Shown in pieces: positions 22,215-35,149 of a stretch of DNA of 64,000 nt. Below the pieces are notes generated by a model, which had not been told where the DNA came from, made no database searches, and saw nothing but the letters and a program-made list of their open reading frames with translations. Origin of the DNA: Manduca sexta. Lineage: Eukaryota > Arthropoda > Insecta > Lepidoptera > Sphingidae. The number at the start of each line of letters is the position of its first letter. Within the stretch, counting starts at the first letter, position 1. The position numbers were made by a program, and so were the translations under genes. The stretch spans positions 16,086,020-16,150,019 of the forward strand of contig NC_051138.1 of NCBI RefSeq assembly GCF_014839805.1, written 5' to 3'.

Positions 22215-25200
22215 ATTTTAGTTTTAGTATTTTGTCATTTAAAAAATATTTATTATATCTAATCAATCAAACTAATCTCAACATAAAAGAATTCTCAAAA
22301 TCCAAATCGGATTTGAGGACTTCAATTCTGCATCTTGAACGTCCTAGGAACAATATACCCATACGTATGAAATTAAAATGGAACCATTCCGAAGCTATAC
22401 TAAACCCAAAACAAAAAGAATCATTAAAATCGGATTATGGCGTAAAAATTAACACTAGATATAACAAAAATATAGCTTAACTTTCTCCTTTTAAAATCGG
22501 TTAAAAAATAATCTGTCAATTCTTAAACTCTTACCATTGTGTCATGGAAGTCATGAGGTGACCTACCTAGAAAGTTCAATTATTATTTTCTAAATAAAAA
22601 TAAAAGAGCCCGGGCTTCTTATCTTCCATAGATACATGTAATATTTTTTTCTAAATTATTACATCGCATAATGACATAAAAAAGTAAATATATTCTCTTG
22701 TGTGTAACATTCGTTTTTGACCTAGACGCGTTGGCGCCATATTGTGTAACTGTAGGAGGCGCCTTTGGTAATGAACTTTGTGTTGTCCGTCTCAGTTTAA
22801 TAAATCTTGAGATAAGTTCAAGGTCTGATCCAAAGAAAATAATATAACTAACGGCATGTAGGGCTAAGCTTTTATACGGTTCCATAGAAGTTACTACAAT
22901 TCTGCAGAGAAGACTTTAACATAGTTTTACCTATATTCAACTTGAACAACCTCTCTATTTTTAATTGTAAAATCTATTTTCGTATATTTTCATAATGTAT
23001 ATTCAACATGTGTCCGGTTTAATCAAAATGTCCCCTTTCGAAACGACGCTACAAAATTGATCAATAATTTTAAAATTAAATAAACATATAATTATTTGAC
23101 TTCAATATATTTTATTGATGGATCATCAGACAGACTATCGTTTACGATACCAATAAAATACGCTGACCTAAGACTTTATTTATAGTAACAATTTCCTTAT
23201 TTAACCAGAAGTTCATTAAATATAAAATAAATAATGTATAGCATTAATTACATACAAGTTTGACCTCGAAAATGAATATTTAGGAGGACCTGTCACGTAA
23301 TTCCATTGATAAAGGTCATTTTAAATATGGAAATTCTTATAAATAGGGAAAAGCTATATTTATATTGTACGATAATTCAAGATGTAGGTAGTTTTAATTA
23401 ATTATTAATAGTTGTTTGTGTCCTTAGAAATAAATTCGAGGTTCGAAAATATAGTGATATTAAAATATATAAATTGCTCAATAAAACTGACTGATTACGA
23501 TTTAGGTCCACAATAAGTATTCTTATTCCACCTTATTTTTTCCTAGGATAAAAAGTTGCCCATAGTACTTGGAAGTATTATAGCTAAAGTTTCCTATTAT
23601 TGACAAAAATAGTAGTTTCTGAGATCAGTGCATTCAAACAAATAAACAATTCAGCTTTATATATTAGTACATATATCACTATTTTTTATAGTTAACAGAC
23701 ATTATCCATATAAGACCATTGAAATGTGATAAAAAAAAAGTTCCCTGATACCAATAGTTTCGTCTATATCGTAAAAAGAAGCTGTAAGACACTGCGAAAG
23801 GCCCCTGTAATCACGAAACCCGAGCGATTTCCCGGTTTGCCGCACCTTGAGGCTGTATTAAATAGTATATGAATAGTAAGAAGGCAAAATAAAATATATG
23901 ATTCATATTGCTCCCGTTTATATAATCAGGGACATTTCAAAGACAGCGCATTACTGAGAAACAAGAGATCATCTGATTGTCGTTACACCCACTGCTGTAT
24001 ACTACACAATAATGTTATCTAGAAATAAAATCGGGATTATCCTTAATTTAAGAATAAGACGCCGCGCAGACTCTGTTTACTTTTAGAAGAGAAATACTAA
24101 ACTACTATGAAATAAAAAAAAACTATCTAATTGTGACAACTGATTAATGCACGTTAAAAAAAAAAAACAAAATTATAAAACAGTGTACATAACTTTTGAC
24201 CAAAAATTACCTTTTTTAGGCATAATTTTATGACATCGATTTTTTTTTCAAATATTCGTTCATTATCTAAAATCGCAATATGTTTTTTTTTTTAATTAAA
24301 GTCTAGTGGCGAATATATTCGAATGCATAATTTGTTAAAACGTCACTAAAAATATTTGGAAATATTGCAACAGTGACTATAAACTAAATATTGCAATTGA
24401 AAAATCAGAGATGCGTGCCTTAGGGGTTCGTAACGTTTATTTTAGCCGTCCAAGGCATACTAGACTATTGTCGTTTAGAAAAACGAAATATTAGTTATAA
24501 TCATCTGTTATGTGATAAGATGATGTCAATATCGCGGTCCCTTTATATTAAATAATTTCAAATAAATAATTAACTGCTTCACTGAGATCCATCAACATTA
24601 TAAGTAATCCATATATTTATTTCTATTCTGTAATACTATATAGAGGCACATACATTAGTAAAAGTAACAAAAACTAATTTACTCAGACAACTATTTCTTT
24701 GTTTTTGGTTGGCTTCTAGGCACGGGTAGTTATTTTGTCCATAAATAAATAAGTCTACGTCAAAACGTAATGCAAAAGATAGTAGTACGTATGTTGTATT
24801 CAATAAATTAGTTGTTAAAGTCGCCCACCTGCAAAGGGATTCCCAGATTAATATTCTCCCTTTCTATAGCGCTCGGGAGTAATGTAGCTTCCTATTAGTG
24901 AAAGTATTTTCAAAATCGGTTCAGTCGTTCGAGAGATTAGCCTCTACAAACCTACAAAATTTCCCTCTTTATAATATTAGTATAAATTATAATATAATAT
25001 GATATAAGCCAATTTTCCTAATTGTGCAAACAAGTAAAAACAATATGACTCATACATAATTATCTGGATTGATATAACAAACTGATAAGTTTTGTTTTTT
25101 TGTAGAGATTATCATTTACTGAACTGATTCCCGAAATTCTTTCAATAAAAGCTTTTATGCTAATTCCGCAGTTGACCGGCGTCGAGCCTTCGTGGTAGCC

Positions 25201-25255
25201 GTTGAGACCCGTGCCAACTAGTATTACACAATATAATGTAAAGCTAGACTGGCCG
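22215..25255. other. Unassigned intergenic DNA with Helitron remnants
   Basis: 23520-23685 and 24795-24985 hold decayed Helitron-like pieces (inverted AATTCAGCTTTATATATTAG; CAAAATCGGTTCAGTCGTTC). The 82-codon open frame at 22232-22480 has no recognisable domain and biased A/T-rich codons. Confidence 0.45.
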
Positions 25256-25550
25256 TAGGTCTCTCATATGAGAGTCCGCCTGGGTAAATAACACAGCAGT
25301 GTCTATATCTGCCACCAAGTAGCAGTGTGTAGTCACTGCCGTGTTTCGATTTAAAGGACATTTCAGCCTGTGTAACTACTAGACATAATAAATATTAACA
25401 TCTCATGTTTCAGGATGGCGAGCGCAGTGGACACCTGACAATACTTCGCAATTTAAGGTATTGGATGGTGTTGCTATTGTTTATAGGCGGTCGTATCGCT
25501 TACCATCAGGCAAACGACAAGCTCGTCTCGTCATTCAAAGCAATAAAAAT
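25256..25550 (+). repeat. Dispersed repeat family B
   Basis: TAGGTCTCTCATATGAGAGTC, GATGGCGAGCGCAGTGGAC and GCTCGTCTCGTCATTCAAAG, then AATAAAAAT. Confidence 0.88.
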
Positions 25551-27007
25551 ATAATATTAAAATGAGCTAGTTATGATTTCATATAATTTCATTAACGCCA
25601 CGAGATCTTATCTCAGCTATTGACAAAATAACCTCTTTGTGACAACGTGTCAATAAATGTCACAAATTGACACATGCATCGGGCCGAGGATTTGCCTGCG
25701 ATGCGAAGTGCATTACGGTATCGATGCAGTTATCTAAGATTCTTATAAACTACAAGTGCTCTTATAAATACCTAGTACAAATTACTTGTCAAAAACAGGA
25801 TCTCAAAGTTTTAGTGCTGATATGTTTTGACATGTTTCGCCGTTTGTTTCAACCCTTCGGAGCTGGAAGCGTGAACATGTTGTCCTGATCAGTATTAACA
25901 GTAATCAGTAGACTTTCCAATTACGATGCAGAAGTAAATAAATAGTTAATCACTCACCACTGATATAAATGTTTAGGTATGGACACAGGTGTATAGTGTA
26001 TACGTACGTTTTTTGTTTATTTATTATCCTGTGGATTAGATAATAAGTGTATCAAAATTCCAATGTTTGTTCTGTGAAAATGTTTAGATAAAAACGTATT
26101 TATAATTAGTTTCGGCACAATGTCAATTCGGGGCTTGTTACGATACAAGTTGTTCAACTATTTTGTGTCCGTTGACAAAGTATTAGTGACACTGCTTAGG
26201 TATTATTGTGCAATTAGATTTTATTTATATTTATTTGCGAATACCTAATATTTTTAGTTTTCAACATAACCCTTCAATTTAATTAAATATTCACTTTGAT
26301 ATTTACTAAAATAAATCAATGGTAATTACAGTATTTCATCGGCACAATGCCACTACGATATTTGAGATCGCAATAGATATAAAACTTTAGTGGCTGTAAT
26401 ATATAAGTATTCTAAATAATATTATGCAGAATGAATCGGAGCATAGCAACGATATATTTAATTGTTTTAAGATAATACAATAACAATACGAATTTCAATT
26501 TATCAACACCTAAATAAAATATCTATAATAACCACAAATTCTGCACTAAAAATAACTTTTTTTTAATAAACACGCGCAATAAATTTTGTTTCACTCACCT
26601 TTTTCACAAAAATAATTTTAACATACAATTTTGTAATGTACTTAATAACTGTGTCACTTGAAATGTCTGATCCGGGACAACACGACGGCTCGTGCGGATA
26701 GACGGAACGGAACTGATATGAATTGATAATAACGTCTCGAGACAGCTAGCATTAGTATTATCAACCTTGTGAGTGATAGTTTCGTCTTATTAACGTGTTT
26801 GAGAATCATTAATAAACTTTTACGATGATTTTAAAATCATTTTGGCGGGGATTTGTGGCGCTTTTTTTAATTTTAATGTCGAGTCGCGCAGATTTTCGTC
26901 CGATGATGTTTGTCTATAAACCGTATCTTAATACCCAAAACTGTGAATTGCATAGTAGTTAATCTATGGGCCGTTACTCATCAGAATGAAAGAGCAAATC
27001 GTTTATT
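25551..27007. other. Unassigned intergenic DNA
   Basis: I see no gene or recurrent repeat. Confidence 0.5.
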
Positions 27008-27308
27008 TATTTTTTATTCCTTTGAATGACAAGGAGAGCTTGCCGTTCGCCTGATGGTAAGCAATACGACCGCCCATAAACAGAAGAAACACCATCCAAT
27101 ACCTTGAATTACAACATCTTATTTGATATTCCACTGCGCTCGCCATCCTGAGACATGAGATGTTAAGTCTTATTATATCCAACAGGTACACTGGCTACAA
27201 TGCCCTTCAAACCGCAATACAACAATGGCTAAACACTGCTGCTTAGCGGTAGAAATAGACATTGCGGTGGTACCTAGCCAGGCGGACTCTCACATATGAG
27301 ACACCACT
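27008..27308 (-). repeat. Dispersed repeat family B
   Basis: Inverted copy: GAGCTTGCCGTTCGCCTGATGG, CCACTGCGCTCGCCATCC and GGCGGACTCTCACATATGAG. Confidence 0.88.
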
Positions 27309-27994
27309 AGTATTCGTTCCATGGTATTATTTCAGTGCTATAAAAACTTATAATAAAACATAAAAAAGTATTTCGAAGTAGTCAGTGACTTAGTTTTGCC
27401 TCTAGCATCTCCGACGTCCTTAGAGAATAATAGAAATATAATAGAATAATAGAATTTGACACGAGCACAATGTTTATGGTGCCGCATTTTAGTTCCAAGT
27501 ACGCTGAGGCGGCGTTGTTCAAGTTTCCACGCAAATAAAAAAATAATAACCTAATGTATACGTAGGTATGTACTATGACGAAAATATTCATGCTGTAGAT
27601 AAAAGTGGGCTACTTAAAAATCGTCTTTTTTAACATTTTTCTTCTTATAATAGTAAAAAACGACGTCCTGAAACGTGACTCCCTTTACTTTATTAAAAAA
27701 ATCTTATATTACATAAAATTTTGCATGTTTTTAATATCTTATTCAGATTTTATTCATGTATAAGATTATTTAATTCAAGATTTTTAAGTAGTTGATATTG
27801 GATACATAACATCACAATATAATGAATGCTTGCATTAATATGCAAAAACAAACAGGATAGACAGCATGTTAAAGTTGAATTAAAATATTCGTTTAATGTT
27901 AATTATTACATTAATTATATTTCAAAAATTCTAATGATTTACGAATGATAAATTTAAGAATCAGGAAATATACAGACAATAAATTGCTATACAT
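27309..27994. other. Unassigned intergenic DNA
   Basis: I see nothing that recurs in the window. Confidence 0.5.
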
Positions 27995-28336
27995 AATTGA
28001 TTCCCAAAGTGGTCCAGGTGGACCCCCAGGGGTCCACAGGAGACTTGACGGGGGTCTACGTTGGCATGACCAAAAATGGAAGTCCACAATTTGTAACAGA
28101 AGGTCCACGAAAATTTATCTGGTTTGATAAAAATGTGCTAAAATGTAGGCTTGATTTCAATGTAGGCAAATGATTTTGATAGGGGTCGTAAGAGACCCGA
28201 TGACCCCAATATACCCCCCGCGATGGCTGGAGGTTGGTTATAATGCACTTTCACTGCGAAAGCAATAAAAAGGTCCAGCGGAGTCAGTAAAATTTTGAAA
28301 AGGGTCTATGAGAAAAAAAACGTTTGAGAACCTCTG
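27995..28336. mobile_element. hAT-like MITE, copy 1
   Basis: GATTCCCAAAGTGGTCCAGG at the left and GTTTGAGAACCTCTG at the right are the inverted ends of the same family as 31592-31919. It shares GGGGTCTACGTTGG and TGACCAAAAATGG with that copy. The left boundary is uncertain and no clean target duplication is visible. Confidence 0.65.
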
Positions 28337-29504
28337 GTGTAGATTATAGAAATGTACTGAACCCTCGGTTGCATAGTTGTAATCTACGCGGTACGTGTAT
28401 AACTACTGCGCTGAGGTCCTGGGTTTCCATCCATGTCCATTTCGTTCAGAATGGGGATAGGTTAATTGTTTAATTTTACCTCTGACAGCAAAATTCCAGT
28501 ATAAAATACCTATAAGTTATTTATCATGATATAAGAAAACACGAGTCTGACCTGGTCGTATGCTTTTTGTCACATAAATTTGTATCTAACCTGCGTTTTA
28601 AAGATAGGCTAAATATGGACTATCAGTTTATCCTATTTAAATCGGCCTTCGTTAGCAAGACACAAAAAAACTGTCTTAAAAACTTTTTAACTTTATAGAA
28701 AAACATGATTAAATTAACACTTTTTGCAGTATTTTAAAAGTGTGATAATTTTATCAACACGCCGGAAGCATATCCATGTTGATATGCATGTCGGTAAGGA
28801 AAAAAATATTTTTATGACAAAATAACGACAGGGCGAAGTCATTCAAATAGAAGTCGCAAATCATCGTAGCGGGATTTTTATTGAAATGTTTTATATTTAT
28901 TTTCAAATCCATAAATCTCTTTTTTTAATGAGATCTTATCGATGATTGTAACGTTAATTGACTTAGGCGACATTTTTCGCAATATTAAGTTACATATAAA
29001 AATATTTGGAACCAGTGTATTGGTCTGTCTTTTTAAAAAGGAAATGCTTTATTCATCACTTAGGCGAATATAGCTGCACTTATCATAATTATATACTCAA
29101 ATAAAGTCGCCTATAATTAAAGATATTTTATATTGAGCATAAAATAAATGAAAGACTATAAAGTAAATAAAAAAATAGTTTTAAATTTTCGAAAAGAATG
29201 TAGCTTAACTCAATTAGCATTATAACCGTCACGGGTAGATTAAACCTCAATAACAAGCATGAACACTATCGAATCTCATTTATTTTTTTATAATTAACAT
29301 GACATTTCGGTACCTATTGATGTAAATAAATACAATAAGTTGTTTAAATGTTAATAAATATTTTTTAATTTATAGATAAATATATAAATAATTCATTTGA
29401 ATAAAATGTCATTAATCCTTGTATATATAGATAACCATTCACTAAAAATTGTATGCTAATATATATTTTTTTAAAGTATTAAAATAGAAAGATCACGCTT
29501 CAAC
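28337..29504. other. Unassigned intergenic DNA
   Basis: A tRNA-like B box (GGTCCTGGGTTTCCATCC, near 28414-28431) may mark an eroded SINE head. The rest is AT-rich without recognisable content. Confidence 0.4.
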
Positions 29505-29825
29505 CACGAAGAAATAAGCAGAGGTGCAACTGATACACCCACTTTTTACGACGTGAATTCTGTCTCATGATATGATAGGGGGTGAGGCCATCAGCATATT
29601 AAGCATAACTTCCAGAGTCCGGGCTGATAAAATAACCCAATATCAGTGGCGAAGCGTCCATACAACCCGATTCCTACCGGCTTCCCTTTTAGGTTTATTT
29701 ACGTTTGTCTGTTCTGTAAAATTAACAATTTTCTTTTTATTTTGTTTGCCTAAGGCATTTTTTTTTCGTCACGGGTTACCTTTTGAAGAATTTCACCCTT
29801 CGCCACTGCCCAATATCACTTTTAA
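29505..29825 (-). mobile_element. SINE family E fragment interrupted by a hAT-like MITE
   Basis: GCAGAGGTGCAACTGATACACC and AGAGTCCGGGCTGATAAAAT match the family E tail, ending at CCCAATAT. The 165-bp MITE then intervenes and CCCAATATCACTTTT resumes at 29809, as in the intact copy at 52400. Confidence 0.8.
29644..29808. mobile_element. 165-bp hAT-like MITE with exact 8-bp target duplication
   Basis: Perfect 11-bp inverted ends CAGTGGCGAAG and CTTCGCCACTG. CCCAATAT flanks both sides (29636-29643 and 29809-29816). A second copy of the same length lies inverted at 63379-63543. It has no coding capacity and would need an external hAT transposase. Confidence 0.93.
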
Positions 29826-29944
29826 CGAAAGATGATTCAAACCAAAAGCCTCAAAACGAGACTCGTCCCGCACAATCCAAATAATTCCACCACCGAGACC
29901 TGTCTTAACTTTAAATTTCTTCTAAAAATATTATGCATATATAG

Positions 29945-30221
29945 TATCACGCCTCTATCCCATAGGCGTAGGCAGAGACTATGGACTGCCACATTGTACG
30001 ATTCTGGCATACTTCTCTCGCTTCCTCCACTTTCATCAATCATTCATGCCAGTGCGGGTACTTTTAACCTGGCCTTTACTAATAATGTCAGATATCTGAC
30101 ATTCGAAGGTTCGGTGCGGTCGACCCTTACCGGCTCTTCCATCCACATTCACCTCATATATCCTCTTTGTCAGTTTCCTATCATCCATCCTCTCCAAATG
30201 CCAAAACCACTTTAGTACCAC
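29945..30221 (-). pseudogene. LINE reverse-transcriptase C-terminal fragment
   Basis: A minus frame reads WFWHLERMDDRKLTKRIYEV, then VDGRAGKGRPHRTF and ISDIISKGQVKSTR. This is the typical tail after the reverse transcriptase in lepidopteran non-LTR elements (HLERM...RP-RTW). The continuation is in another frame (30043 downward, SMPESYNVAVHS), so it is frameshifted and truncated. Confidence 0.75.
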
Positions 30222-30808
30222 TTTACCACCTAAATAATATTATATCTCTATTTTAAATATAAATTATCCAAATATTTATAACTAGATGTTTTTTATCACG
30301 TAATTAGATAGGTAGTGACTGAAAACTGTTATTTATTTAAATTATTTTTTTATCTATTTAGGTCATTTAGATAGTGCTATTGAAGACATTAGAAATATCA
30401 AGATTGCCAAAAATATATCTAAAGATTATTTATTGCAAAGTGGCAATTTGTTAATGGTTACGTGTGGTTAATGATATTTCATTTACCATTTTTTCATTCA
30501 ATGGCTTACAGAGATTAAATTTAGAAAAAATAAGTACTAATTAAATTTAAAATCAATTAAAGTTCAGTGATAAAAACTGAGATCTTAGAAATATTCGCTA
30601 AGACAGAGATACTAAATCTAGTTCAGGGGTCGATCGAAATGTTTAGGGTAGGGACCTCTAGACCACATCCCTTCCATTGGACCATGGACTTTCTAAAAAC
30701 CTTAGTGCTCACGTCATTTATGAAACTTGTGAACATACTACCGACTTAGACTATACATGAAAATGCAATATCTACTCAATATAATTAAAAGTAACTTATA
30801 CTCACACC
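30222..30808. other. Unassigned intergenic DNA
   Basis: I see no gene or recurrent repeat. Confidence 0.5.
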
Positions 30809-31045
30809 TTTGTTCCTCGGAGGGGTAGGCAGAGGCGCAACTGGTGCACCCACTTTTCATAGTCTGTTTTCCGTCCCATAAAGTCATAAATGGCGAGCCT
30901 ATTGCCATATTACGCACAAATACCACACTCCGGGCTAATACTGAGTAGAAAACGCCAATATCAATTTGCCCGATTTAGGGATCGAACCCAAGACAGCATT
31001 GCATCGTACCGTAATACATCTACGCCACCGAGACAATTAAATTAT
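30809..31045 (-). mobile_element. SINE family E, near full-length
   Basis: Plus-strand order is CCTCGGAGGGGTAGGCAGAGG, then CCGGGCTAATACTGAGTAG, then B box (inverted) GGGATCGAACCCAAGAC, then CGCCACCGAGACAA. Read on the minus strand it is a tRNA-like head followed by a tail ending near a CA-rich stretch. Confidence 0.85.
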
Positions 31046-31077
31046 TCATACACACACACACACACCATCACGCATTT

Positions 31078-31232
31078 ATCTCCGGAGGGCTATGCAGAGG
31101 TGCAACCAGGGCACCCACTTTTCGCCGAGTGTGTTCCGTCCCAGGATGTGATATCGAGCGAGCCTATAGCCATATCGGCCACATATTCCAGGCTCCGAGC
31201 TGATATTGAGCAGAAAACCCAAATATCATTAA
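31078..31232 (-). mobile_element. SINE family E, tail fragment
   Basis: CTCCGGAGGGCTATGCAGAGG, GTGTTCCGTCCCAGGATGTG and GAGCTGATATTGAGCAGAAAA. It lacks the head and is separated from the previous copy by a short (CA)n run at 31050-31067. Confidence 0.8.
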
Positions 31233-31591
31233 ATTATTCAAATAAAAATAAATAATACATTAATAGGTGAACAACGATCAATAAATTTTCTTTTTTATAC
31301 AAAAATAATAATAAGATACGCAACTCATGCATACATACCTATCACCGAAATTCCTTTAAATAAATAGAAATGTCAGCAAATGCAAAACATAAATATAAAT
31401 AAATACTTAATCTGCTAAACCATTAAAAAAAATCGAGGATTTTACATACCTAAGTATTATTGCTATGTAGGTTAATGTTAAAATGACTGCAATATGGATC
31501 GGGTACTATCCTGGGTGGACGCCGCCACTCCTAAACCTCAGTTTAGATTTGTGAATGTTCACCATACATGCTGTAAAACTTTGCCCTATGA

Positions 31592-31919
31592 CATAGATTC
31601 CCAAAGTGGTCCAGGTCGACCCCCAGAGGTCCACGGTCAGGGGTCTACGTTGGTGTGACCAAAAATGGGGGTCTACAATTCGTACGCGGGAGTCTAAGAA
31701 AATTTATCTGATATGATAGTAAAGAAAGCTTGACTTCACCTATCAATGTAGACAAATAATATTGATAGGGGTCTTACGGTTCGGTGACCCTAATATAACT
31801 ACCCAGATAGATAAGTAGATAGTGCTCTTTTTCCGCGAGACCAAAAAAAGAAAAGGTTCCACCGAAAGGAGTACAATTTGAAAGTGGTCTCTGAGTAAAA
31901 AAAAGTTTAGGAACCTCTG
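31592..31919. mobile_element. hAT-like MITE, copy 2
   Basis: Left end CATAGATTCCCAAAGTGG, right end GTTTAGGAACCTCTG. The flanking 8-mers CCCTATGA (31584) and CCCTAGGT (31920) agree at six positions, consistent with an old hAT duplication. Confidence 0.7.
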
Positions 31920-32794
31920 CCCTAGGTTCTCATTTCGAAATCAATCAGTGAACAGTGTGCCTATATTATCATGTAAGCAGCCTGTCATAACTTTATTTTG
32001 AAGAACAATTATTTTTTTAGCATTTGCAACGAATAGAAGATCGCCTCTGAAGAGGAATCATGGATACGCTCCTCTATGGAGAAGATGTCCGGTCAGGCAG
32101 ATTGCGCATATAAGGGACAGTGCAAGAGAAAGACTGTACAAATATGGTTGATATATTAAATGAGGCATTTATATTCTTATTCCTTATTTCACGAGCCTAT
32201 AAATGAACTGCTCTAAACTTTTTTTTTTCTCTTCTCACTTTATCATGTACTCTAGTCTTTACCCTAAACTGATTGAAAAGAGCAACACCAGAGTTTCTTG
32301 CCCGTTCTTCTCTGGTGAAAACTGCTTTCCGAACTGGTGGTAGAGTTAATATTGACGGAATCTAAATAATGTATAACATTTTACAGATTCATATAAATCA
32401 TTTCATTTCATAATTCATTTCATTATATAGTATCTTCATGGGGAAACCATAACCCTACTTAAGTTATGCTTAGAACTGACCTCCATAACTGACCCTGTAC
32501 GGTCATAAGATACGTAATAAGCAATTGCTAACCCCAAACACCATAGCAGAAATATAGAATTGAGAACAAGGTGCAAAAAAGCAAATTCAAGGTCGTAATA
32601 CAAAAAAATTTGCACAACATATAAATTATTTTTTTTGCTGTTAAGCCTGGTCAGTAACGCGTTGGTTAAATTTTAATGTTAGGCATTTGGTACTGCGTGT
32701 CGGTCATGTTAGTGTTGCCAGACCCAGAAATATATTTACGGTATATTGAGATACTAGGGCCTATCTCACTGCTCACATAAATAATAATAAATAA
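31920..32794. other. Unassigned intergenic DNA
   Basis: 32030-32150 is slightly richer in G+C (CGCCTCTGAAGAGGAATCATG) but has no recognisable frame. Nothing else is seen. Confidence 0.45.
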
Positions 32795-33114
32795 TATCAG
32801 CCCTGTATTATATACTTGCCCACTGCTGAGCATGGGCCTCCTCTACTACTGAGAGGGATTAGGCCTTAGTCCACCACGCTGGGCTAGTGGGCTGGGCTGG
32901 GCTTCACACGCCTTCGAATTTCCTATAGAGAACTTCTCAGATGTGCAGGTTTCCTCACGATGTTTTCCTTCACCGTTAAAGGAAGCGATAATTCACAAAG
33001 AATACACACATATTTTTTTTTTATATAAAAATCAGAGGTCTGTGCCCTTGGGATTTGAACCTGCGGACATTGGTCTCGGCAGACCGTTCCACAACCAACT
33101 AGGCTATCGCCGCT
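32795..33114 (-). mobile_element. SINE family A, full-length
   Basis: TATCAGCCCTGTATTATATAC at the left; inverted head CAACCAACTAGGCTATCGCC at the right. It has a local rearrangement (repeated GGGCT at 32880-32900). Confidence 0.9.
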
Positions 33115-33204
33115 TTTTTTTATCTCACATAGTTCAAGTGAATGTTACATTATACCTGATCTAACGTATTAGAGTTCTATTCAATGGTATTGGTAAATAG
33201 AAAA

Positions 33205-33392
33205 AGTTTGTGAGAATGAATATATGATCGTTCCTCTTTCACGAAAAAACTACTGAACGGATTTGGATAAAACTTTACGGTAATATTGTTTATACATCAG
33301 AATAACACATAGGCTACAATTTAGATAAAGTCGGAAAAAAAATCCCAGAAAACTCCTTCACGCTGGCGAAGCTGCGAGCAAAAGCTAGTTAC
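33205..33392 (+). mobile_element. Helitron-like element, 3' portion
   Basis: CTACTGAACGGATTTGGATAAA, ACTCCTTCACGCTGGCGAAG and GCGAGCAAAAGCTAGTT, with the palindrome-plus-CTAGT end. Confidence 0.75.
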
Positions 33393-33772
33393 TATATAAT
33401 TTGATTATTGAACATAGTTGACAACTTGTATTAGTTAGGCCTTAATTTACAAGTAACATACGGACATTAAAGAGGCGCTTCATGTTTAAATTCGAACTGT
33501 TCTTGTCATCCGGGTTTGATGCTGTTGCTATTATTAATGGGCAGGCGTGGCGTAAGTACCAGGTGAGTGACTTGCTCTCGACAATGCTATAGGTCAACTC
33601 ACGGCTATGAGTGGAGGAAGATATAAGCTCGACAAGGTAACTATTAATTTCTTATGTTTACGCAAATGTTAGATATTGAAATAAATCTATTTTGCGGATT
33701 TGGACGGAGTTTTCGGACGACCAACACCTCAGTTCTCCGCAGGTAACCACGAAGTCTGTAAAGTCTTCCATA
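33393..33772. other. Unassigned intergenic DNA
   Basis: No recognised content up to the target site of the next MITE. Confidence 0.5.
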
Positions 33773-34161
33773 CAGGGCCGTAGCTAGGGGGGGCATTGAG
33801 GGGCAATGCCCTACCTTAAAATGCTAATGCTCTACCTTAATAATGAACTAAATTGTACATTACGATTCAATGAATATATATGGAGCAGCGGTTTTATTTT
33901 ACGATTTGGAAGTTGGTCCCATAATAAGTTATTCGTATTGTGGGGTGAAATACCTTCTTTCGAGATTTAGGGGATTTTTGTTACAATCTATATATTAGCT
34001 TAAAAATTACGTAAGTTAATTTACCTTTTTTTTTTGCTCACTCACACAAGTTAAGGAAACCAAAAATCGATTGAGCAGATCAGATCTAGTAACATTTTTA
34101 TTTCCGCCCTGCTCGTAATAACAGCTGTCCTACCTTAAATTCAAGTCTAGCTACGGCCCTG
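33773..34161. mobile_element. 389-bp hAT-like element with exact 8-bp target duplication
   Basis: Ends CAGGGCCGTAGCTAG and CTAGCTACGGCCCTG are perfect 15-bp inverted repeats. CTTCCATA flanks both sides (33765-33772 and 34162-34169). The interior shows no transposase. Confidence 0.93.
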
Positions 34162-34191
34162 CTTCCATACTTCGGGATTTTTATTTTATAC

Positions 34192-34834
34192 TAGCTTTTG
34201 CCCGCGGCTCCGCCCGCGTTATAAAGTTTTTCAGGCTAAAGTTTTCCGTTATAAAAGTAGTGGTTTCCCGGGAGCCTATGTTCTTCCCAGGGTCTCAAAC
34301 TGATTCCATACCAAATTTCATCTTAATACGTTGGGTAGTTTTTGAGTTTAACACGTTCAGGCAGACAGATGCAGCGGGGGACTATGTTTTATAATATATT
34401 GTCGGGATGTTTTTTTAATTTATGGTGGTATGCAGGTGGTCCGATTGTCCGGTCAGGGTCTGATGATGGGATCCTGGTGAAATCGAAGGAACTTTTAACC
34501 ATTAAGGTTGCACACGAAATGAGGGAAGCTTAAAAATGGAGTAACTTCTCCCGTTTTTCCCAACATTTTCCATCACTGCTATGTTCCTATTAATTGTAGC
34601 GTGATGAAAAGTATACTATAACCAGCTCAGGAGTATGAAAAATAATTGTACCAAGTTAAGTTAAAATCCGTCGAGTAGTTTTTGTTTCTATAACGGTTAT
34701 ACAGACAGACAGACAAAAATTTTACTAATTGCATTTTTGGCATCAGTATCGATCCCTAATCACCCCCAGTTATTTTGGAAATATATTTCATGTACAGAAT
34801 TGACCTCTCTACAGATTCATTATAAGTATAGATA
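34192..34834 (-). mobile_element. Helitron-like element, near full-length
   Basis: Plus-strand order is ACTAGCTTTTGCCCGCGGC, CGCCCGCGTTATAAAG, CCAGGGTCTCAAACTGATTCC, CAGGCAGACAGATGCAGC, then TATAAGTATAGAT, which is the inverted 5' TCTATACTTATA end. This is the longest copy of this family in the window, about 640 bp. It lacks Rep/helicase coding. Confidence 0.75.
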
Positions 34835-35149
34835 TGCAAAAGTAGCTCAAAAATTGTCCATAACGAAAACATGCATTTTAAAGTAAAACAAAAGAAATAA
34901 TATCGTGAAGCCAACCAAATAACTAATGATATATTAAATTTTGTGACTGTTCAATTTAGTCGGGTCCGCGATATCACTTTTGTTGAGTTTCAGAACGCGA
35001 CATTACATTATTATATTCTGTGCTCCAACGCACACTGCTTTGATGTTAGGAACACACCTACATTGCTTAGACAACAGTGAACTTTATACAATAGCAATAA
35101 AGCTCAAATTGACTCTACGTATTAGTTAGAAAACGTTTGTATGGGAAAT

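Noticed and set aside
22232..22480. 82-codon open frame rich in lysine and asparagine
   Set aside because: AT-rich chance frame next to a MITE; no domain, splice context or second copy.
27003..27191. Frame containing VFLLFMGGRIAYHQANGKL, recurring in other copies
   Set aside because: Translation of repeat family B; the frame is broken in most copies.
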